Shown piece after piece: positions 15,574 to 25,775 of a stretch of 55,837 bases of DNA. The notes beneath the pieces were generated by a model. It was not told the DNA's origin. It saw only the letters and a program-made list of their open reading frames with translations, and ran no database searches. Within the stretch, counting starts at the first letter, position 1. Every line of letters begins with the position of its first letter. Source of the stretch: Bacteroides sp. CAG:530 (GTDB lineage: Bacteria; Bacteroidota; Bacteroidia; Bacteroidales; Bacteroidaceae); contig FR881218.1 in assembly GCA_000434735.1 (NCBI GenBank), positions 1-55,837 of the forward strand, given 5' to 3'. The translations under genes were made by a program, and so were the position numbers.

Positions 15574-18500
15574 ATGAAAGAAGATGTTTTTATCAGAAGA
15601 GGGGAATGTAAAGCAGCACAACAACTAACAACTGGACTTTACAATGCGGAAAACGAACATGATGCATGTGGTGTGGGTATGATTGTCGATATACACGGCA
15701 ACAAATCACACGAACTGGTAGATTCTGCCCTGAAGGTTTTAGAGAACATGAAGCACCGTGGTGCAGAAGGTGCCGACAACAAGACAGGCGACGGTGCCGG
15801 AATCATGGTTCAGATTCCTCATGAATTTATTCTATTGCAAGGTATTCCTGTTCCGGAGAAAGGTAAATATGGTACAGGATTGGTATTTCTTCCCAAAGAC
15901 AGCGCAGAACAACAGCATATTCTGAGCATCATGATAGAGGAAATAGAGCGCGAAGGACTGACACTGATGCACCTGCGTACAGTTCCGGTAAACTCGGATA
16001 TTTTAGGGAAGAGTGCGCTTGAAACGGAACCCGACATCAAACAGGTATTCATTACCGGAAGCAGCGATGTAGAGAACCTGGAGCGCACCTTATATATTAT
16101 AAGAAAGAAAATAGAGAAGCGTGTAAATCATAAAGATTTCTATATAGTATCACTGTCAAGCAAAAACATTATCTATAAAGGTATGCTTTCGTCGGTGCAA
16201 GTAAGAGAGTATTTCCAAGATCTTACTCAGCCTTATTTTACCAGCGGACTGGCAATTGTACACTCGCGCTTCAGTACAAATACATTCCCCACATGGAGTT
16301 TGGCACAGCCGTTCCGCTTGTTGGCGCACAATGGTGAGATTAACACCATCCGCGGTAACCGTGCATGGATGGATGCCAGAGAGAGTGTGCTCTCTACTCC
16401 TACACTGGGAAACATTAAAGATATTCGCCCTATCATACAGCCGGGCATGAGCGACAGTGCATCGCTTGATAATGTATTAGAGTTCTTCGTTATGTCGGGC
16501 TTGAGTCTGCCGCACGCCATGTCGATGCTGGTACCCGAATCGTTTAACGACAAGAACCCTATCAGCGAGGCTTTGAAGGCGTTTTATGAATATCACTCTA
16601 TATTGATGGAACCGTGGGATGGTCCTGCCGCACTGCTGTTCAGTGATGGCCGCTACGCCGGAGGTATGCTAGACCGTAACGGATTGCGTCCGGCACGTTA
16701 CCTCATCACAAAGAACGATATCATGGTAGTGGCAAGCGAAGCCGGTGTTATCAACTTCGAGCCAGAAACCATTAAAGAGAAAGGCCGACTTCAGCCGGGT
16801 AAGATTCTGCTTGTAGATACGCAAGAAGGTCAGATTTATTACGATGGCGAGTTGAAGGAACAGTTGGCATCGGCAAAACCTTATCGTCAATGGCTTTCTA
16901 CTAACCGTATTGAACTGAACACATTGCGCAGCGGAAGAAAGGTTGCCAACTCTGTGCCCGACTATGATCGCAAACTGCGTGCATTCGGCTTTACCAGAGA
17001 AGACATAGAGCGTACTATCGCTCCAATGTGTACCAACGGTGCCGAACCTACAGCATCTATGGGCAACGATACTCCGTTGGCTGTACTGAGTAAATTGCCG
17101 CAGGTATTGTTCAACTACTTCCGCCAACAGTTTGCCCAGGTTACAAACCCTGCCATCGACCCTATTCGTGAAGAGTTGGTTATGTCGCTTACAGAATATA
17201 TAGGTGCGGTAGGAACCAACATACTTATGCCAAGCGAGAGTCACTGTAAGATGGTGCGTCTGCCTCATCCTATACTGACGAATACCGAACTCGACATATT
17301 GTGCAACATACGATACAAGGGCTTCAACACCGTGAAACTGCCTACTCTTTTCGAGGTGGCAAAAGGACGTGCGGGACTGAAAGAAGCTCTGGACGAGCTG
17401 TGCAAGAAAGCGGAAGAATCTGTAAACGAAGGAGTAAACTACATAATACTTTCGGATAGAGGCATAGATAAAGAACATGCAGCCATTCCGTCTCTGTTGG
17501 CGGTAAGCGCAGTGCATCATCACCTTATCAGCGTGCAGAAGCGTGTGCAGACAGCATTGATAGTAGAAAGCGGCGAGGTGCGCGAGGTTATGCACGCAGC
17601 CCTTTTGTTAGGCTACGGCGCCAGCGCATTCAATCCATATATGTCGTTCGCCATCTTAGACGACTTGGTAAAACGCGGCGACGTACAGATGAACTACGAA
17701 ACCGCCGAGAAAAACTACATAAAAGCCATCTGCAAAGGTCTGTATAAGGTAATGAGCAAGATGGGGATCAGTACCATACGTTCATACCGAGGCGCAAAGA
17801 TATTCGAGGCTGTAGGATTGAGCGAAGAACTTCTGAAAGGATATTTCGGCACAAACATATCTACCATAGGCGGTATCCGTCTTGACGAGATAGCCAAAGA
17901 CTACATAACATTCCACGATGCCGGCTTCGAACCTGATGAAGTAGAACCGCTGCTTCCGCATGTAGGTTTGTTCTCGTTCCGCAAAGACGGAGAGAAACAT
18001 GCTTGGAATCCGGAAACAATAGCTACTCTGCAACTGGCTACACGCACCGGGAATTATGCTAAGTTCAAGGAATTTACGCATAAGGTTGACGAAAAAGACA
18101 GTCCGATATTCCTGCGCGACTTCTTCACATTCAAGAAGAACCCTATTCATATCGACCAAGTAGAACCGATAGAAAACATAGTGAAACACTTCGTCACCGG
18201 AGCCATGTCGTTTGGCGCAATCAGTAAAGAAGCTCACGAAGCCTTGGCTTTGGCCATGAATAAGTTGGGTACACGAAGCAACACCGGTGAAGGTGGTGAA
18301 GACTCGGCTCGTTTCCACGATACTTACGATGGCATATCTTTATGCAGCAAAACCAAGCAGATAGCTTCGGGCCGTTTCGGAGTAACCGCTGAATATCTTA
18401 TCAATGCCGAAGAGATACAGATTAAAGTGGCACAAGGTGCAAAACCGGGCGAAGGCGGACAGTTGCCGGGATTTAAAGTAAATGAAATCATTGCCCGCAC

Positions 18501-20088
18501 ACGTCATTCTATACCAGGTATCTCGCTTATTTCGCCACCGCCTCATCATGATATTTACTCTATTGAGGATTTGGCTCAGCTTATATTCGACCTGAAGAAC
18601 GTGAACCCGAAGGCTGCTATCAGCGTAAAACTGGTAGCCGAAAGTGGTATAGGCACTATAGCCGCCGGTGTAGCGAAAGCGAAAGCCGACTTGATAGTGA
18701 TATCTGGTGCCGAGGGCGGTACAGGTGCTTCTCCTGCTTCGTCTATGCGCTATGCAGGTATCTCACCCGAAATAGGACTGAGCGAAACTCAGCAGACTTT
18801 GGTATTGAACGGCTTGCGTGGTCAGGTAAGACTGCAAACCGATGGTCAGCTTAAAACCGGACGAGACATTATCAGCATGGCATTGCTGGGAGCCGAAGAA
18901 TTTGCTTTCGGTACCACCGCGCTAATAGTGTTAGGCTGTGTAATGATGCGTAAGTGTCACTCTAACACTTGCCCTGTGGGTGTAGCTACACAAGACCCAA
19001 AACTGCGCGAACACTTCCGCGGACGCTATGAGTATGTGGTAAACTACTTCCGCTTCTTGGCACAAGAAGTAAGAGAGTATCTGGCAGAAATGGGATATAC
19101 CCGTTTGGAAGATATCGTAGGCCACACAGAGTTGGTAGAAATCAAGCCAACTGCCATCGGTACTAAAGAGTCGCTGTTAGACTTCAGCCGACTGCTTCAT
19201 AAGGTAGACAACGGTTCTGCTCTGCACAACGTAACTACCCAGCATCACGACCTTGGCATGATAGATACAGCAATGGTGAAAGCGGCTAAAGATTCCATTG
19301 AAAGCAAGAAAGAGATTTCTCTGGAATACGCCATAGCCAATACCGACCGTGCTGTAGGTGCTATGCTATCTGGAGCAGTAGCCGAGAAATACGGAAATGC
19401 CGGATTACCGGAGCAGACCATCAACGTGAAGTTCAAAGGTTCTGCTGGACAAAGTTTCGGTGCATTCCTGGCACACGGCATCAGCTTTAAGTTGGAAGGC
19501 GAGGCTAACGACTATCTGGGTAAAGGATTAAGTGGTGGACATATATCAGTACAACCGCCCGTACGAAGCAACTTCGAGGCTGAGAAGAATACCATAGTAG
19601 GTAATACCCTGCTGTATGGCGCTACAAGCGGAGAAGTTTACATTAACGGACGAGCAGGCGAACGTTTCGCCGTAAGAAACTCGGGAGCTATAGCTGTAGT
19701 AGAAGGTGTAGGCGACCACTGTTGCGAATACATGACCGGCGGACGCGTGGTAGTATTGGGCGAAACCGGAAGAAACTTCGCTGCCGGTATGAGCGGTGGT
19801 GTAGCGTACGTGTGGGATAAGAACCACAACTTCGATTATTTCTGCAACATGGAAATGGTGGAACTTTCATTGCTTGAAAGCGCCACATCGCGTAAAGAAC
19901 TGCATGAGCTTATCCGTCAGCATTATCTGTACACAGGCTCGCAGCTGGCACGTACCATGCTCGATAACTGGAATAGATATGTAGACGAATTTATTCAGGT
20001 AACGCCGATAGAATACAAGAAAGTATTGGCAGAAGAACAAATGCGCAAGCTACAGCAGAAAATAGCAGAAGTACAAAGAGACTATTAA
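15574..20088 (+). CDS. gltB: Glutamate synthase large subunit GltB
   Basis: 1504 residues from ATG 15574, chosen because the -7 element lies inside the longer frame. GltB makes two glutamates from glutamine and 2-oxoglutarate with GltD. A short propeptide precedes Cys32 in HDACGVGMIVD, the N-terminal nucleophile of the class II glutaminase domain (32 to about 430). The central and FMN/2-oxoglutarate domains follow (PGEGGQLPGFKV, SGAEGGTGASPASS). The 3Fe-4S cluster cysteines are Cys1122, Cys1128 and Cys1133. The C-terminal GXGXG beta-helix contains GGRVVVLGETGRNFAAGMSGG. It starts an operon with gltD 49 bases downstream. Confidence 0.97.
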   Translation: MKEDVFIRRGECKAAQQLTTGLYNAENEHDACGVGMIVDIHGNKSHELVDSALKVLENMKHRGAEGADNKTGDGAGIMVQIPHEFILLQGIPVPEKGKYGTGLVFLPKDSAEQQHILSIMIEEIEREGLTLMHLRTVPVNSDILGKSALETEPDIKQVFITGSSDVENLERTLYIIRKKIEKRVNHKDFYIVSLSSKNIIYKGMLSSVQVREYFQDLTQPYFTSGLAIVHSRFSTNTFPTWSLAQPFRLLAHNGEINTIRGNRAWMDARESVLSTPTLGNIKDIRPIIQPGMSDSASLDNVLEFFVMSGLSLPHAMSMLVPESFNDKNPISEALKAFYEYHSILMEPWDGPAALLFSDGRYAGGMLDRNGLRPARYLITKNDIMVVASEAGVINFEPETIKEKGRLQPGKILLVDTQEGQIYYDGELKEQLASAKPYRQWLSTNRIELNTLRSGRKVANSVPDYDRKLRAFGFTREDIERTIAPMCTNGAEPTASMGNDTPLAVLSKLPQVLFNYFRQQFAQVTNPAIDPIREELVMSLTEYIGAVGTNILMPSESHCKMVRLPHPILTNTELDILCNIRYKGFNTVKLPTLFEVAKGRAGLKEALDELCKKAEESVNEGVNYIILSDRGIDKEHAAIPSLLAVSAVHHHLISVQKRVQTALIVESGEVREVMHAALLLGYGASAFNPYMSFAILDDLVKRGDVQMNYETAEKNYIKAICKGLYKVMSKMGISTIRSYRGAKIFEAVGLSEELLKGYFGTNISTIGGIRLDEIAKDYITFHDAGFEPDEVEPLLPHVGLFSFRKDGEKHAWNPETIATLQLATRTGNYAKFKEFTHKVDEKDSPIFLRDFFTFKKNPIHIDQVEPIENIVKHFVTGAMSFGAISKEAHEALALAMNKLGTRSNTGEGGEDSARFHDTYDGISLCSKTKQIASGRFGVTAEYLINAEEIQIKVAQGAKPGEGGQLPGFKVNEIIARTRHSIPGISLISPPPHHDIYSIEDLAQLIFDLKNVNPKAAISVKLVAESGIGTIAAGVAKAKADLIVISGAEGGTGASPASSMRYAGISPEIGLSETQQTLVLNGLRGQVRLQTDGQLKTGRDIISMALLGAEEFAFGTTALIVLGCVMMRKCHSNTCPVGVATQDPKLREHFRGRYEYVVNYFRFLAQEVREYLAEMGYTRLEDIVGHTELVEIKPTAIGTKESLLDFSRLLHKVDNGSALHNVTTQHHDLGMIDTAMVKAAKDSIESKKEISLEYAIANTDRAVGAMLSGAVAEKYGNAGLPEQTINVKFKGSAGQSFGAFLAHGISFKLEGEANDYLGKGLSGGHISVQPPVRSNFEAEKNTIVGNTLLYGATSGEVYINGRAGERFAVRNSGAIAVVEGVGDHCCEYMTGGRVVVLGETGRNFAAGMSGGVAYVWDKNHNFDYFCNMEMVELSLLESATSRKELHELIRQHYLYTGSQLARTMLDNWNRYVDEFIQVTPIEYKKVLAEEQMRKLQQKIAEVQRDY

Positions 20089-20137
20089 TCCGAGAGAAAT
20101 TCTCTACAAATTACAAACGAAAAAACGAAAACGATAT

Positions 20138-21481
20138 ATGGGAAATCCTAGAGCATTCTTAACCGTTCCTAGAAAAGAAGCCGGATACCGCCCGGTACAC
20201 GACCGCATTTCTGACTTTGGAGAAGTGGAACAAACGCTGAATACAAGCGACCGCAAGCTGCAAGCATCACGCTGCATGGATTGTGGAGTACCTTTCTGCC
20301 ATTGGGCTTGTCCGCTGGGCAACCGTCCTCCGGAATTTCAAGACGCTATATATAAAGGTAATTGGGAAGAGGCTTATCAGATACTGACTCGCACCAACGA
20401 CTTTCCAGAATTCACCGGACGAATCTGCCCGGCACTGTGCGAAAAGAGTTGCGTGCTGAAACTTAGCATGGATGCGCCGGTAACCATCCGCGAAGATGAA
20501 GCGGCTGTCATAGAAGCAGCTTTCCGCGAGGGCTATGTTCAGCCAAAACAATATAAACGCAACGGCAAGAAAGTGGCTGTCATCGGTTCGGGTCCTGCGG
20601 GACTGGCCGCTGCCAACCAGCTAAACAAACGCGGATATGAAGTCACAGTATTCGAGAAACTGGAGTATATAGGAGGTTTGCTGAGATTCGGTATTCCTAA
20701 CTTCAAGTTGCACAAGCCCATCATAGACCGCCGTGTTAAGTTGATGGAAGAAGAAGGTATCACCTTCAAGGTAAATCAGGATATCAATCCGGCACAACTG
20801 CCCGAAGGCTTCGACGCTTATTGCATCTGTACCGGTACTCCTCAGGCCAGAGACTTGAAGATTCCGGGACGCGACTTGAAAGGCGTATACTTCGCACTCG
20901 ATATGTTGGCTCAGCAAAACCGTGTGTTGGCAGGTCAGACCTTCGGCAAAGACGAACGTGTAACCGCCAATGGTAAGCACGTATTGGTAATCGGCGGTGG
21001 AGATACCGGTAGCGACTGCATAGGTACCAGCAACCGACAGGGGGCACTTAGCGTTACTCAGATAGAAATTATGCCTAAGCCTCCTGTAGGAAATAACCCA
21101 GCTACACCGTGGCCGCAATGGCCCGTAGTGCTGAAGACCAGCAGCAGCCATGAAGAAGGATGCACACGCCGCTGGTGCCTCACATCGAACAAGTTTATAG
21201 GTAAAGACGGTAAGCTTACAGGCGTAGAAGTGGAAGAAGTGGAATGGACACCTTCGCCCGACGGAGGACGCCCAACAATGAAGGCTACCGGAAAGAAAGA
21301 GGTCATCAAGGCCGACATGGTACTGCTTGCCATGGGATTCTTACGTCCGGAAGTGCCCGAGCATCCTGCCAACGTATTCTATGCAGGCGACGCCGCTACA
21401 GGTGCCAGCTTGGTAGTAAGATGCATAGCTGGCGGACGTAAAGCCGCTGCCGATATAGACCAATTCTTAAAGAACAAATAG
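20138..21481 (+). CDS. gltD: Glutamate synthase small subunit GltD
   Basis: 447 residues. It transfers electrons from NAD(P)H through FAD and iron-sulfur clusters to GltB. The N-terminal 4Fe-4S region has Cys46, Cys49, Cys54 and Cys58 (CMDCGVPFCHWAC) and Cys97, Cys101, Cys105. The FAD-binding motif is VIGSGPAGLAAA (148-159) and the NAD(P)H-binding motif is VLVIGGGDTGSDC (about residues 286-298). It ends MGFLRPE...FYAGDAATGASLVV, the usual flavoprotein C-terminus. Length is slightly under E. coli GltD (about 470). Confidence 0.96.
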   Translation: MGNPRAFLTVPRKEAGYRPVHDRISDFGEVEQTLNTSDRKLQASRCMDCGVPFCHWACPLGNRPPEFQDAIYKGNWEEAYQILTRTNDFPEFTGRICPALCEKSCVLKLSMDAPVTIREDEAAVIEAAFREGYVQPKQYKRNGKKVAVIGSGPAGLAAANQLNKRGYEVTVFEKLEYIGGLLRFGIPNFKLHKPIIDRRVKLMEEEGITFKVNQDINPAQLPEGFDAYCICTGTPQARDLKIPGRDLKGVYFALDMLAQQNRVLAGQTFGKDERVTANGKHVLVIGGGDTGSDCIGTSNRQGALSVTQIEIMPKPPVGNNPATPWPQWPVVLKTSSSHEEGCTRRWCLTSNKFIGKDGKLTGVEVEEVEWTPSPDGGRPTMKATGKKEVIKADMVLLAMGFLRPEVPEHPANVFYAGDAATGASLVVRCIAGGRKAAADIDQFLKNK

Positions 21482-21528
21482 AATTAATCGGATTTCATCC
21501 GAAAACAACAATACTAAACGAAAAGATT

Positions 21529-23199
21529 ATGTGTGGAATAGCTGCAATATTTAATATCAAAGAACAAACATCCAGTCTACGCGACAAGGCGTTGAAAATG
21601 GCAAAAAAGATACGCCATCGCGGACCAGACTGGAGCGGGATATATTGTGGAGGTTCGGCTATCTTAGCTCACGAACGCCTCTCTATTGTAGACCCTGAAA
21701 GCGGAGGACAGCCTTTGTACTCGCCCGACAAAAAGCAGGTATTGGCTGTAAACGGAGAAATCTATAATCATCGTGATATACGTAAGCAGTTCGAAGGAAA
21801 ATACGAATTCCAGACTGGTAGCGACTGCGAGGTTATCCTTGCTCTGTACAGAGAAAAGGGAATTAATTTCCTTGAAGATCTGAACGGTATATTCGCCTTC
21901 GCTCTATATGATGAAGAGAAAGACGATTTCCTCATCGCCAGAGACCCTATAGGAGTTATTCCTCTTTATATAGGTTATGACAGTGACGGTAAGGTGTATT
22001 GCGCCAGCGAGCTTAAGGCTCTTGAAGGTTTCTGCGAACGCTACGAACCGTTCTTGCCGGGACATTATTACTGGAGCAAAGAGGGAAAGATGACACGCTG
22101 GTACACACGCGACTGGATGACTTATGATGCCGTGAAGGATAATCCGGCATCGGTAAGCGCTATACACGATGCGCTTGAAGCAGCCGTTAAACGCCAACTT
22201 ATGAGCGACGTTCCTTATGGTGTGTTGCTGTCGGGCGGACTTGACAGCTCGGTTATCTCTGCCATCGCCAAGAAGTTTGCGGCACGACGCATTGAAACCG
22301 ACGGTAAAAAAGACGCATGGTGGCCGCAGTTGCACTCGTTCGCTGTGGGACTGAAGGGAGCACCCGACTTGATTAAGGCTCGCGAAGTAGCCGACTACAT
22401 AGGAACCGTGCATCACGAAATAAACTACACCATACAAGAAGGTCTTGATGCCGTGCGCGACGTGATTTACTTCATCGAGACATACGATGTTACCACCGTA
22501 CGTGCCTCTACCCCTATGTATCTGTTGGCTCGTGTCATTAAGAGCATGGGTATAAAGATGGTACTTAGCGGCGAAGGTGCCGACGAGGTCTTCGGTGGAT
22601 ACTTGTATTTCCACAAGGCACCTGATGCTAAGGCTTTTCACGAAGAAACCGTACGCAAGTTGTCTAAGCTGTATCTGTACGACTGCCTGCGTGCCAACAA
22701 GTCGCTCTCGGCTTGGGGCGTAGAAGGTAGAGTACCGTTCCTCGACAAAGAGTTCCTCGATGTAGCCATGCGCACTAACCCTGAAGCAAAAATGTGTCCG
22801 GGAAAAACCATCGAGAAGAAGATAGTACGCGAGGCTTTTGCCGACATGCTTCCTGAAAGTGTAGCTTGGCGACAGAAAGAGCAGTTCTCTGACGGAGTAG
22901 GCTACAGTTGGATTGACACCCTGAAAGAGATAACATCGAAAGCTGTGACCGACGAGCAGATGGCTCACGCTGCAGAGCGTTTCCCCATCAATACTCCGAT
23001 GAACAAAGAAGAGTATTACTACCGCAGCATATTCGAAGAATACTTCCCTAGCGAAAGTGCGGCACGCAGCGTACCAAGCGTACCAAGCGTGGCTTGCTCT
23101 ACTGCCGAGGCTTTGGCATGGGATGCATCATTCAAGAACCTGAACGACCCCAGCGGACGTGCCGTTGCAGGCGTTCACGAAGAAGCTTACACAAAATGA
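21529..23199 (+). CDS. asnB: Asparagine synthase B (glutamine-hydrolysing)
   Basis: 556 residues. Converts aspartate, glutamine and ATP to asparagine. Cys2 (MCGIAAIF) is the glutaminase nucleophile after Met removal; RGPDWSG and VNGEIYNH complete the amidotransferase domain. The synthetase domain has the PP-loop SGGLDSS (235-241). The C-terminus carries a 9-base tandem duplication (AGCGTACCA at 23068 and 23077, then a partial third unit) that writes PSVPSV just before the usual VACS segment; it looks like replication slippage without frame change. Its stop overlaps the dapF start (ATGA). Grouping with gltBD and dapFL makes an ammonia-assimilation and amino-acid block. Confidence 0.96.
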   Translation: MCGIAAIFNIKEQTSSLRDKALKMAKKIRHRGPDWSGIYCGGSAILAHERLSIVDPESGGQPLYSPDKKQVLAVNGEIYNHRDIRKQFEGKYEFQTGSDCEVILALYREKGINFLEDLNGIFAFALYDEEKDDFLIARDPIGVIPLYIGYDSDGKVYCASELKALEGFCERYEPFLPGHYYWSKEGKMTRWYTRDWMTYDAVKDNPASVSAIHDALEAAVKRQLMSDVPYGVLLSGGLDSSVISAIAKKFAARRIETDGKKDAWWPQLHSFAVGLKGAPDLIKAREVADYIGTVHHEINYTIQEGLDAVRDVIYFIETYDVTTVRASTPMYLLARVIKSMGIKMVLSGEGADEVFGGYLYFHKAPDAKAFHEETVRKLSKLYLYDCLRANKSLSAWGVEGRVPFLDKEFLDVAMRTNPEAKMCPGKTIEKKIVREAFADMLPESVAWRQKEQFSDGVGYSWIDTLKEITSKAVTDEQMAHAAERFPINTPMNKEEYYYRSIFEEYFPSESAARSVPSVPSVACSTAEALAWDASFKNLNDPSGRAVAGVHEEAYTK

Positions 23200-24026
23200 A
23201 AAAGATAGAATTCACCAAAATGCACGGGTTGGGCAATGATTACATCTACGTAAACACCATGAAGTATCCCATTGACCATCCCGAGCAGTTGGCAATAGAA
23301 TGGAGCAAGCCGCACACCGGTATAGGAAGCGACGGACTGGTTCTGATAGGGAAACCTACAAAAGACGGCGACTTCAGTATGCGTATCTTCAATGCCGACG
23401 GATCGGAAGCGAAGATGTGCGGAAATGCCAGCCGATGCATAGGGAAATATCTCTATGAATACGGACTGACCGACAAAACCGAGATTAAACTTGAAACTCT
23501 ATCGGGCATAAAAATACTTCGTCTTAAAGTAGACTCAGATAATATGGTGGAGACTGTAACCGTAGACATGGGCATACCTACAGAAATAGTAACCGTAAAT
23601 TTAGGCGAAGGATATGGATTCTCACAAGGGATATCGGTCTCTATGGGAAACCCGCATTTGGTTATCTTTGTAGACGATATCAAAAAAGTAGATCTAGAAA
23701 AGGTTGGGTCTCAACTTGAGCACCACCCTTTCTTTCCCGACCGCGTTAACGTAGAATTCGCACAAGTACTTAAATCGAGCACCGACGGCGAAAGCGTTAT
23801 CCGCATGAGAGTGTGGGAACGCGGTTCGGGCATCACCCAGGCTTGCGGCACAGGATCGTGCGCCACTACGGTAGCGGCGGCCTATACGGCAAGATGCGGA
23901 TATGTATCAGAGATTATAATGGACGGTGGTAATCTGCACAATCGCTGGGTGGGGATAGGCGGACATCTGTTCATGACAGGAACAGCCACTAAAGTGTTCG
24001 ATGGAACTATTGAATTAAAAGACTGA
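23196..24026 (+). CDS. dapF: Diaminopimelate epimerase DapF
   Basis: 276 residues from ATG 23196, which overlaps the asnB stop; the longer open frame into asnB is not needed. DapF interconverts LL- and meso-diaminopimelate for lysine and peptidoglycan. The two catalytic cysteines are Cys75 (MCGNASRC) and Cys217 (ACGTGSC). N-terminal KMHGLGNDYIYV is diagnostic. Nine bases later dapL begins, so the last two steps toward meso-diaminopimelate are encoded together. Confidence 0.97.
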   Translation: MKKIEFTKMHGLGNDYIYVNTMKYPIDHPEQLAIEWSKPHTGIGSDGLVLIGKPTKDGDFSMRIFNADGSEAKMCGNASRCIGKYLYEYGLTDKTEIKLETLSGIKILRLKVDSDNMVETVTVDMGIPTEIVTVNLGEGYGFSQGISVSMGNPHLVIFVDDIKKVDLEKVGSQLEHHPFFPDRVNVEFAQVLKSSTDGESVIRMRVWERGSGITQACGTGSCATTVAAAYTARCGYVSEIIMDGGNLHNRWVGIGGHLFMTGTATKVFDGTIELKD

Positions 24027-24034
24027 CAAAATAA

Positions 24035-25261
24035 ATGGCACACGTAAACGAAAACTTTCTGAAATTGCCGGGAAGCTATCTCTTCTCCGACATTGCAAAA
24101 AAAGTAAAAGCATACCAAGAATCGCATCCCGATAAACGCCTCATCCGTTTAGGTATAGGCGATGTAACTCGCCCCCTGCCGCAGGCATCTATAGAGGCGA
24201 TGCATCGTGCGGTAGACGAGATGGCAAACAAATCGACGTTTCACGGATATGGTCCTGAGCAAGGATATGATTTCTTGATAGATACTATCATTAAAAATGA
24301 CTTCGAGCCGCGTGGCATCGAACTCAGCAGTTCTGAAGTATTCATCAGCGACGGAGCTAAAAGCGATACTGGTAACATAGGCGACATATTAGGACTCGAC
24401 AACAAGGTTGCTGTAACCGACCCCGTTTATCCGGTTTATGTGGATAGCAATGTGATGGGCGGACGCGCCGGTCAACTTAACGGAAAGCAATGGAGCGACA
24501 TCACTTACATGCCATGCACGGCCGAGAATAATTTCATTCCCTCAATACCGAGCAACCGCATAGACGTGATTTACCTGTGCTACCCCAACAACCCTACCGG
24601 AACTACGCTTACTAAGGCCGAGTTGAAGAAATGGGTGGATTACGCGCTAAGCCACGACGCACTGATTCTCTTCGACGCTGCCTACGAAGCTTATATTCGC
24701 GAGGATGATATCCCCCACTCTATCTTCGAGATAGAAGGAGCTAAACGATGCGCCATAGAATTCCGCAGTTTCTCTAAGACAGCTGGATTTACCGGAGTGC
24801 GCTGCGGATATACCGTAATACCTAAGGAAGTTACAGCTACTACCGCTACCGGAGAACGGGTAGCACTGAACGCTCTGTGGAACCGCCGTCAATGTACTAA
24901 GTTCAACGGCACAAGCTACATTACCCAGCGTGGAGCCGAGGCTATATATAGTAAGGAGGGAAAACAGCAAGTGCGCGAAACCATAGATTATTATATGGAG
25001 AACGCACGCATAATGCGTGAGGGACTTACAGCCGCAGGCATACAGGTGTTCGGCGGAAAGAATGCACCGTACCTCTGGGTTAAGACTCCCGAAGGATTTA
25101 CTTCTTGGCAATTCTTCGACCATCTGCTGAACGAGGCTAATATTGTAAGCACTCCTGGAGTAGGATTCGGTCCAAGCGGAGAAGGTTATCTAAGACTAAC
25201 GGCATTCGGCCAACGCGAAGACTGCATAGAGGCTATACAGCGCATCAGCCACGATAGATAA
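24035..25261 (+). CDS. dapL: LL-diaminopimelate aminotransferase DapL
   Basis: 408 residues. A PLP enzyme that makes LL-diaminopimelate from tetrahydrodipicolinate in one step, bypassing the acyl-intermediate route. The PLP lysine is Lys248 in FRSFSKTAGFTGVRCGY. The N-terminal VNENFLKLPGSYLFSDIAKK and RLGIGDVTRPLP are characteristic of DapL. Last gene of the gltB-to-dapL run; a hairpin follows. Confidence 0.97.
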   Translation: MAHVNENFLKLPGSYLFSDIAKKVKAYQESHPDKRLIRLGIGDVTRPLPQASIEAMHRAVDEMANKSTFHGYGPEQGYDFLIDTIIKNDFEPRGIELSSSEVFISDGAKSDTGNIGDILGLDNKVAVTDPVYPVYVDSNVMGGRAGQLNGKQWSDITYMPCTAENNFIPSIPSNRIDVIYLCYPNNPTGTTLTKAELKKWVDYALSHDALILFDAAYEAYIREDDIPHSIFEIEGAKRCAIEFRSFSKTAGFTGVRCGYTVIPKEVTATTATGERVALNALWNRRQCTKFNGTSYITQRGAEAIYSKEGKQQVRETIDYYMENARIMREGLTAAGIQVFGGKNAPYLWVKTPEGFTSWQFFDHLLNEANIVSTPGVGFGPSGEGYLRLTAFGQREDCIEAIQRISHDR

Positions 25262-25292
25262 TAAAACAACAGGATATATATTAAGTACGGGA

Positions 25293-25335
25293 TGGACTCG
25301 GATATCGCATAGTGATATTCGGGTTCATCTTTTTT
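25293..25335 (+). terminator. Likely terminator after dapL
   Basis: GACTCGGATATC (25295-25306) can pair with TGATATTCGGGTTC (25313-25326) using G-T wobbles and one bulge, followed by ATCTTTTTT. Confidence 0.6.
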
Positions 25336-25390
25336 ATGGCGCAATTTCGTAATCTAGTATTCGTATCATATAGGGTTGCACTTAATTCTC

Positions 25391-25454
25391 AATGAAGTCG
25401 TCTTACTTCGACCGATACGAACGCTCACATCGGTCGATGTGAGACAACTTCATT
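25391..25454. repeat. Long imperfect inverted repeat (26-bp arms)
   Basis: Arms 25391-25416 and 25429-25454 match in inverse at 23 of 26 positions, with one further G-T wobble, around a 12-base loop; the innermost CGACCGAT/ATCGGTCG is perfect. It is not followed by a T run on either strand, so it is a poor terminator. It may be a structured RNA or a remnant of a small mobile repeat. The remainder of the 25262-25739 gap is very AT-rich and holds no gene that I can support. Confidence 0.6.
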
Positions 25455-25739
25455 AAAGAGTTTCATAAGTAAACAGAATTCACTCAATGTACAATTCTAC
25501 ATTTTCTATCTTTTACAGAGAAACAGCCCCTCGTTTTTTGTATATAAAAAACACGAAAAACAGCAAGACGAAGGTGTTATATTGGTATATAGTTACGCAA
25601 GCAACATTTTCAAATAAAACAAATCAATACAAGCCCTAATGAATTATATATCAATAAATTACAATTATAAAGAAAATTTATTTTATGATTATTAGACTAA
25701 AAAAAAAGAAAAACAGAACACTTGCACGAAAATAAACTT

Positions 25740-25747
25740 TATCTTTG
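25740..25747 (+). promoter_or_regulatory. -7 element of the 2-oxoacid oxidoreductase operon
   Basis: TATCTTTG is a full TAnnTTTG match. A TTG at 25722-25724 may contribute upstream. Its position makes the ATG at 25776 the best start for the first gene. Confidence 0.6.
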
Positions 25748-25775
25748 CCTTATGACCAATTATATATACACTGCC

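Noticed and set aside
16669..17595. 308-residue minus-strand reading frame
   Set aside because: Lies entirely inside gltB, whose domains are complete; composition is typical of an antisense shadow.
21904..22968. 354-residue minus-strand reading frame
   Set aside because: Antisense to the catalytic core of asnB with no recognisable domain or promoter.
23068..23090. AGCGTACCA tandem repeat in asnB as a functional element
   Set aside because: Short in-frame slippage in a variable C-terminal region; the PSV motif is normal for the family.
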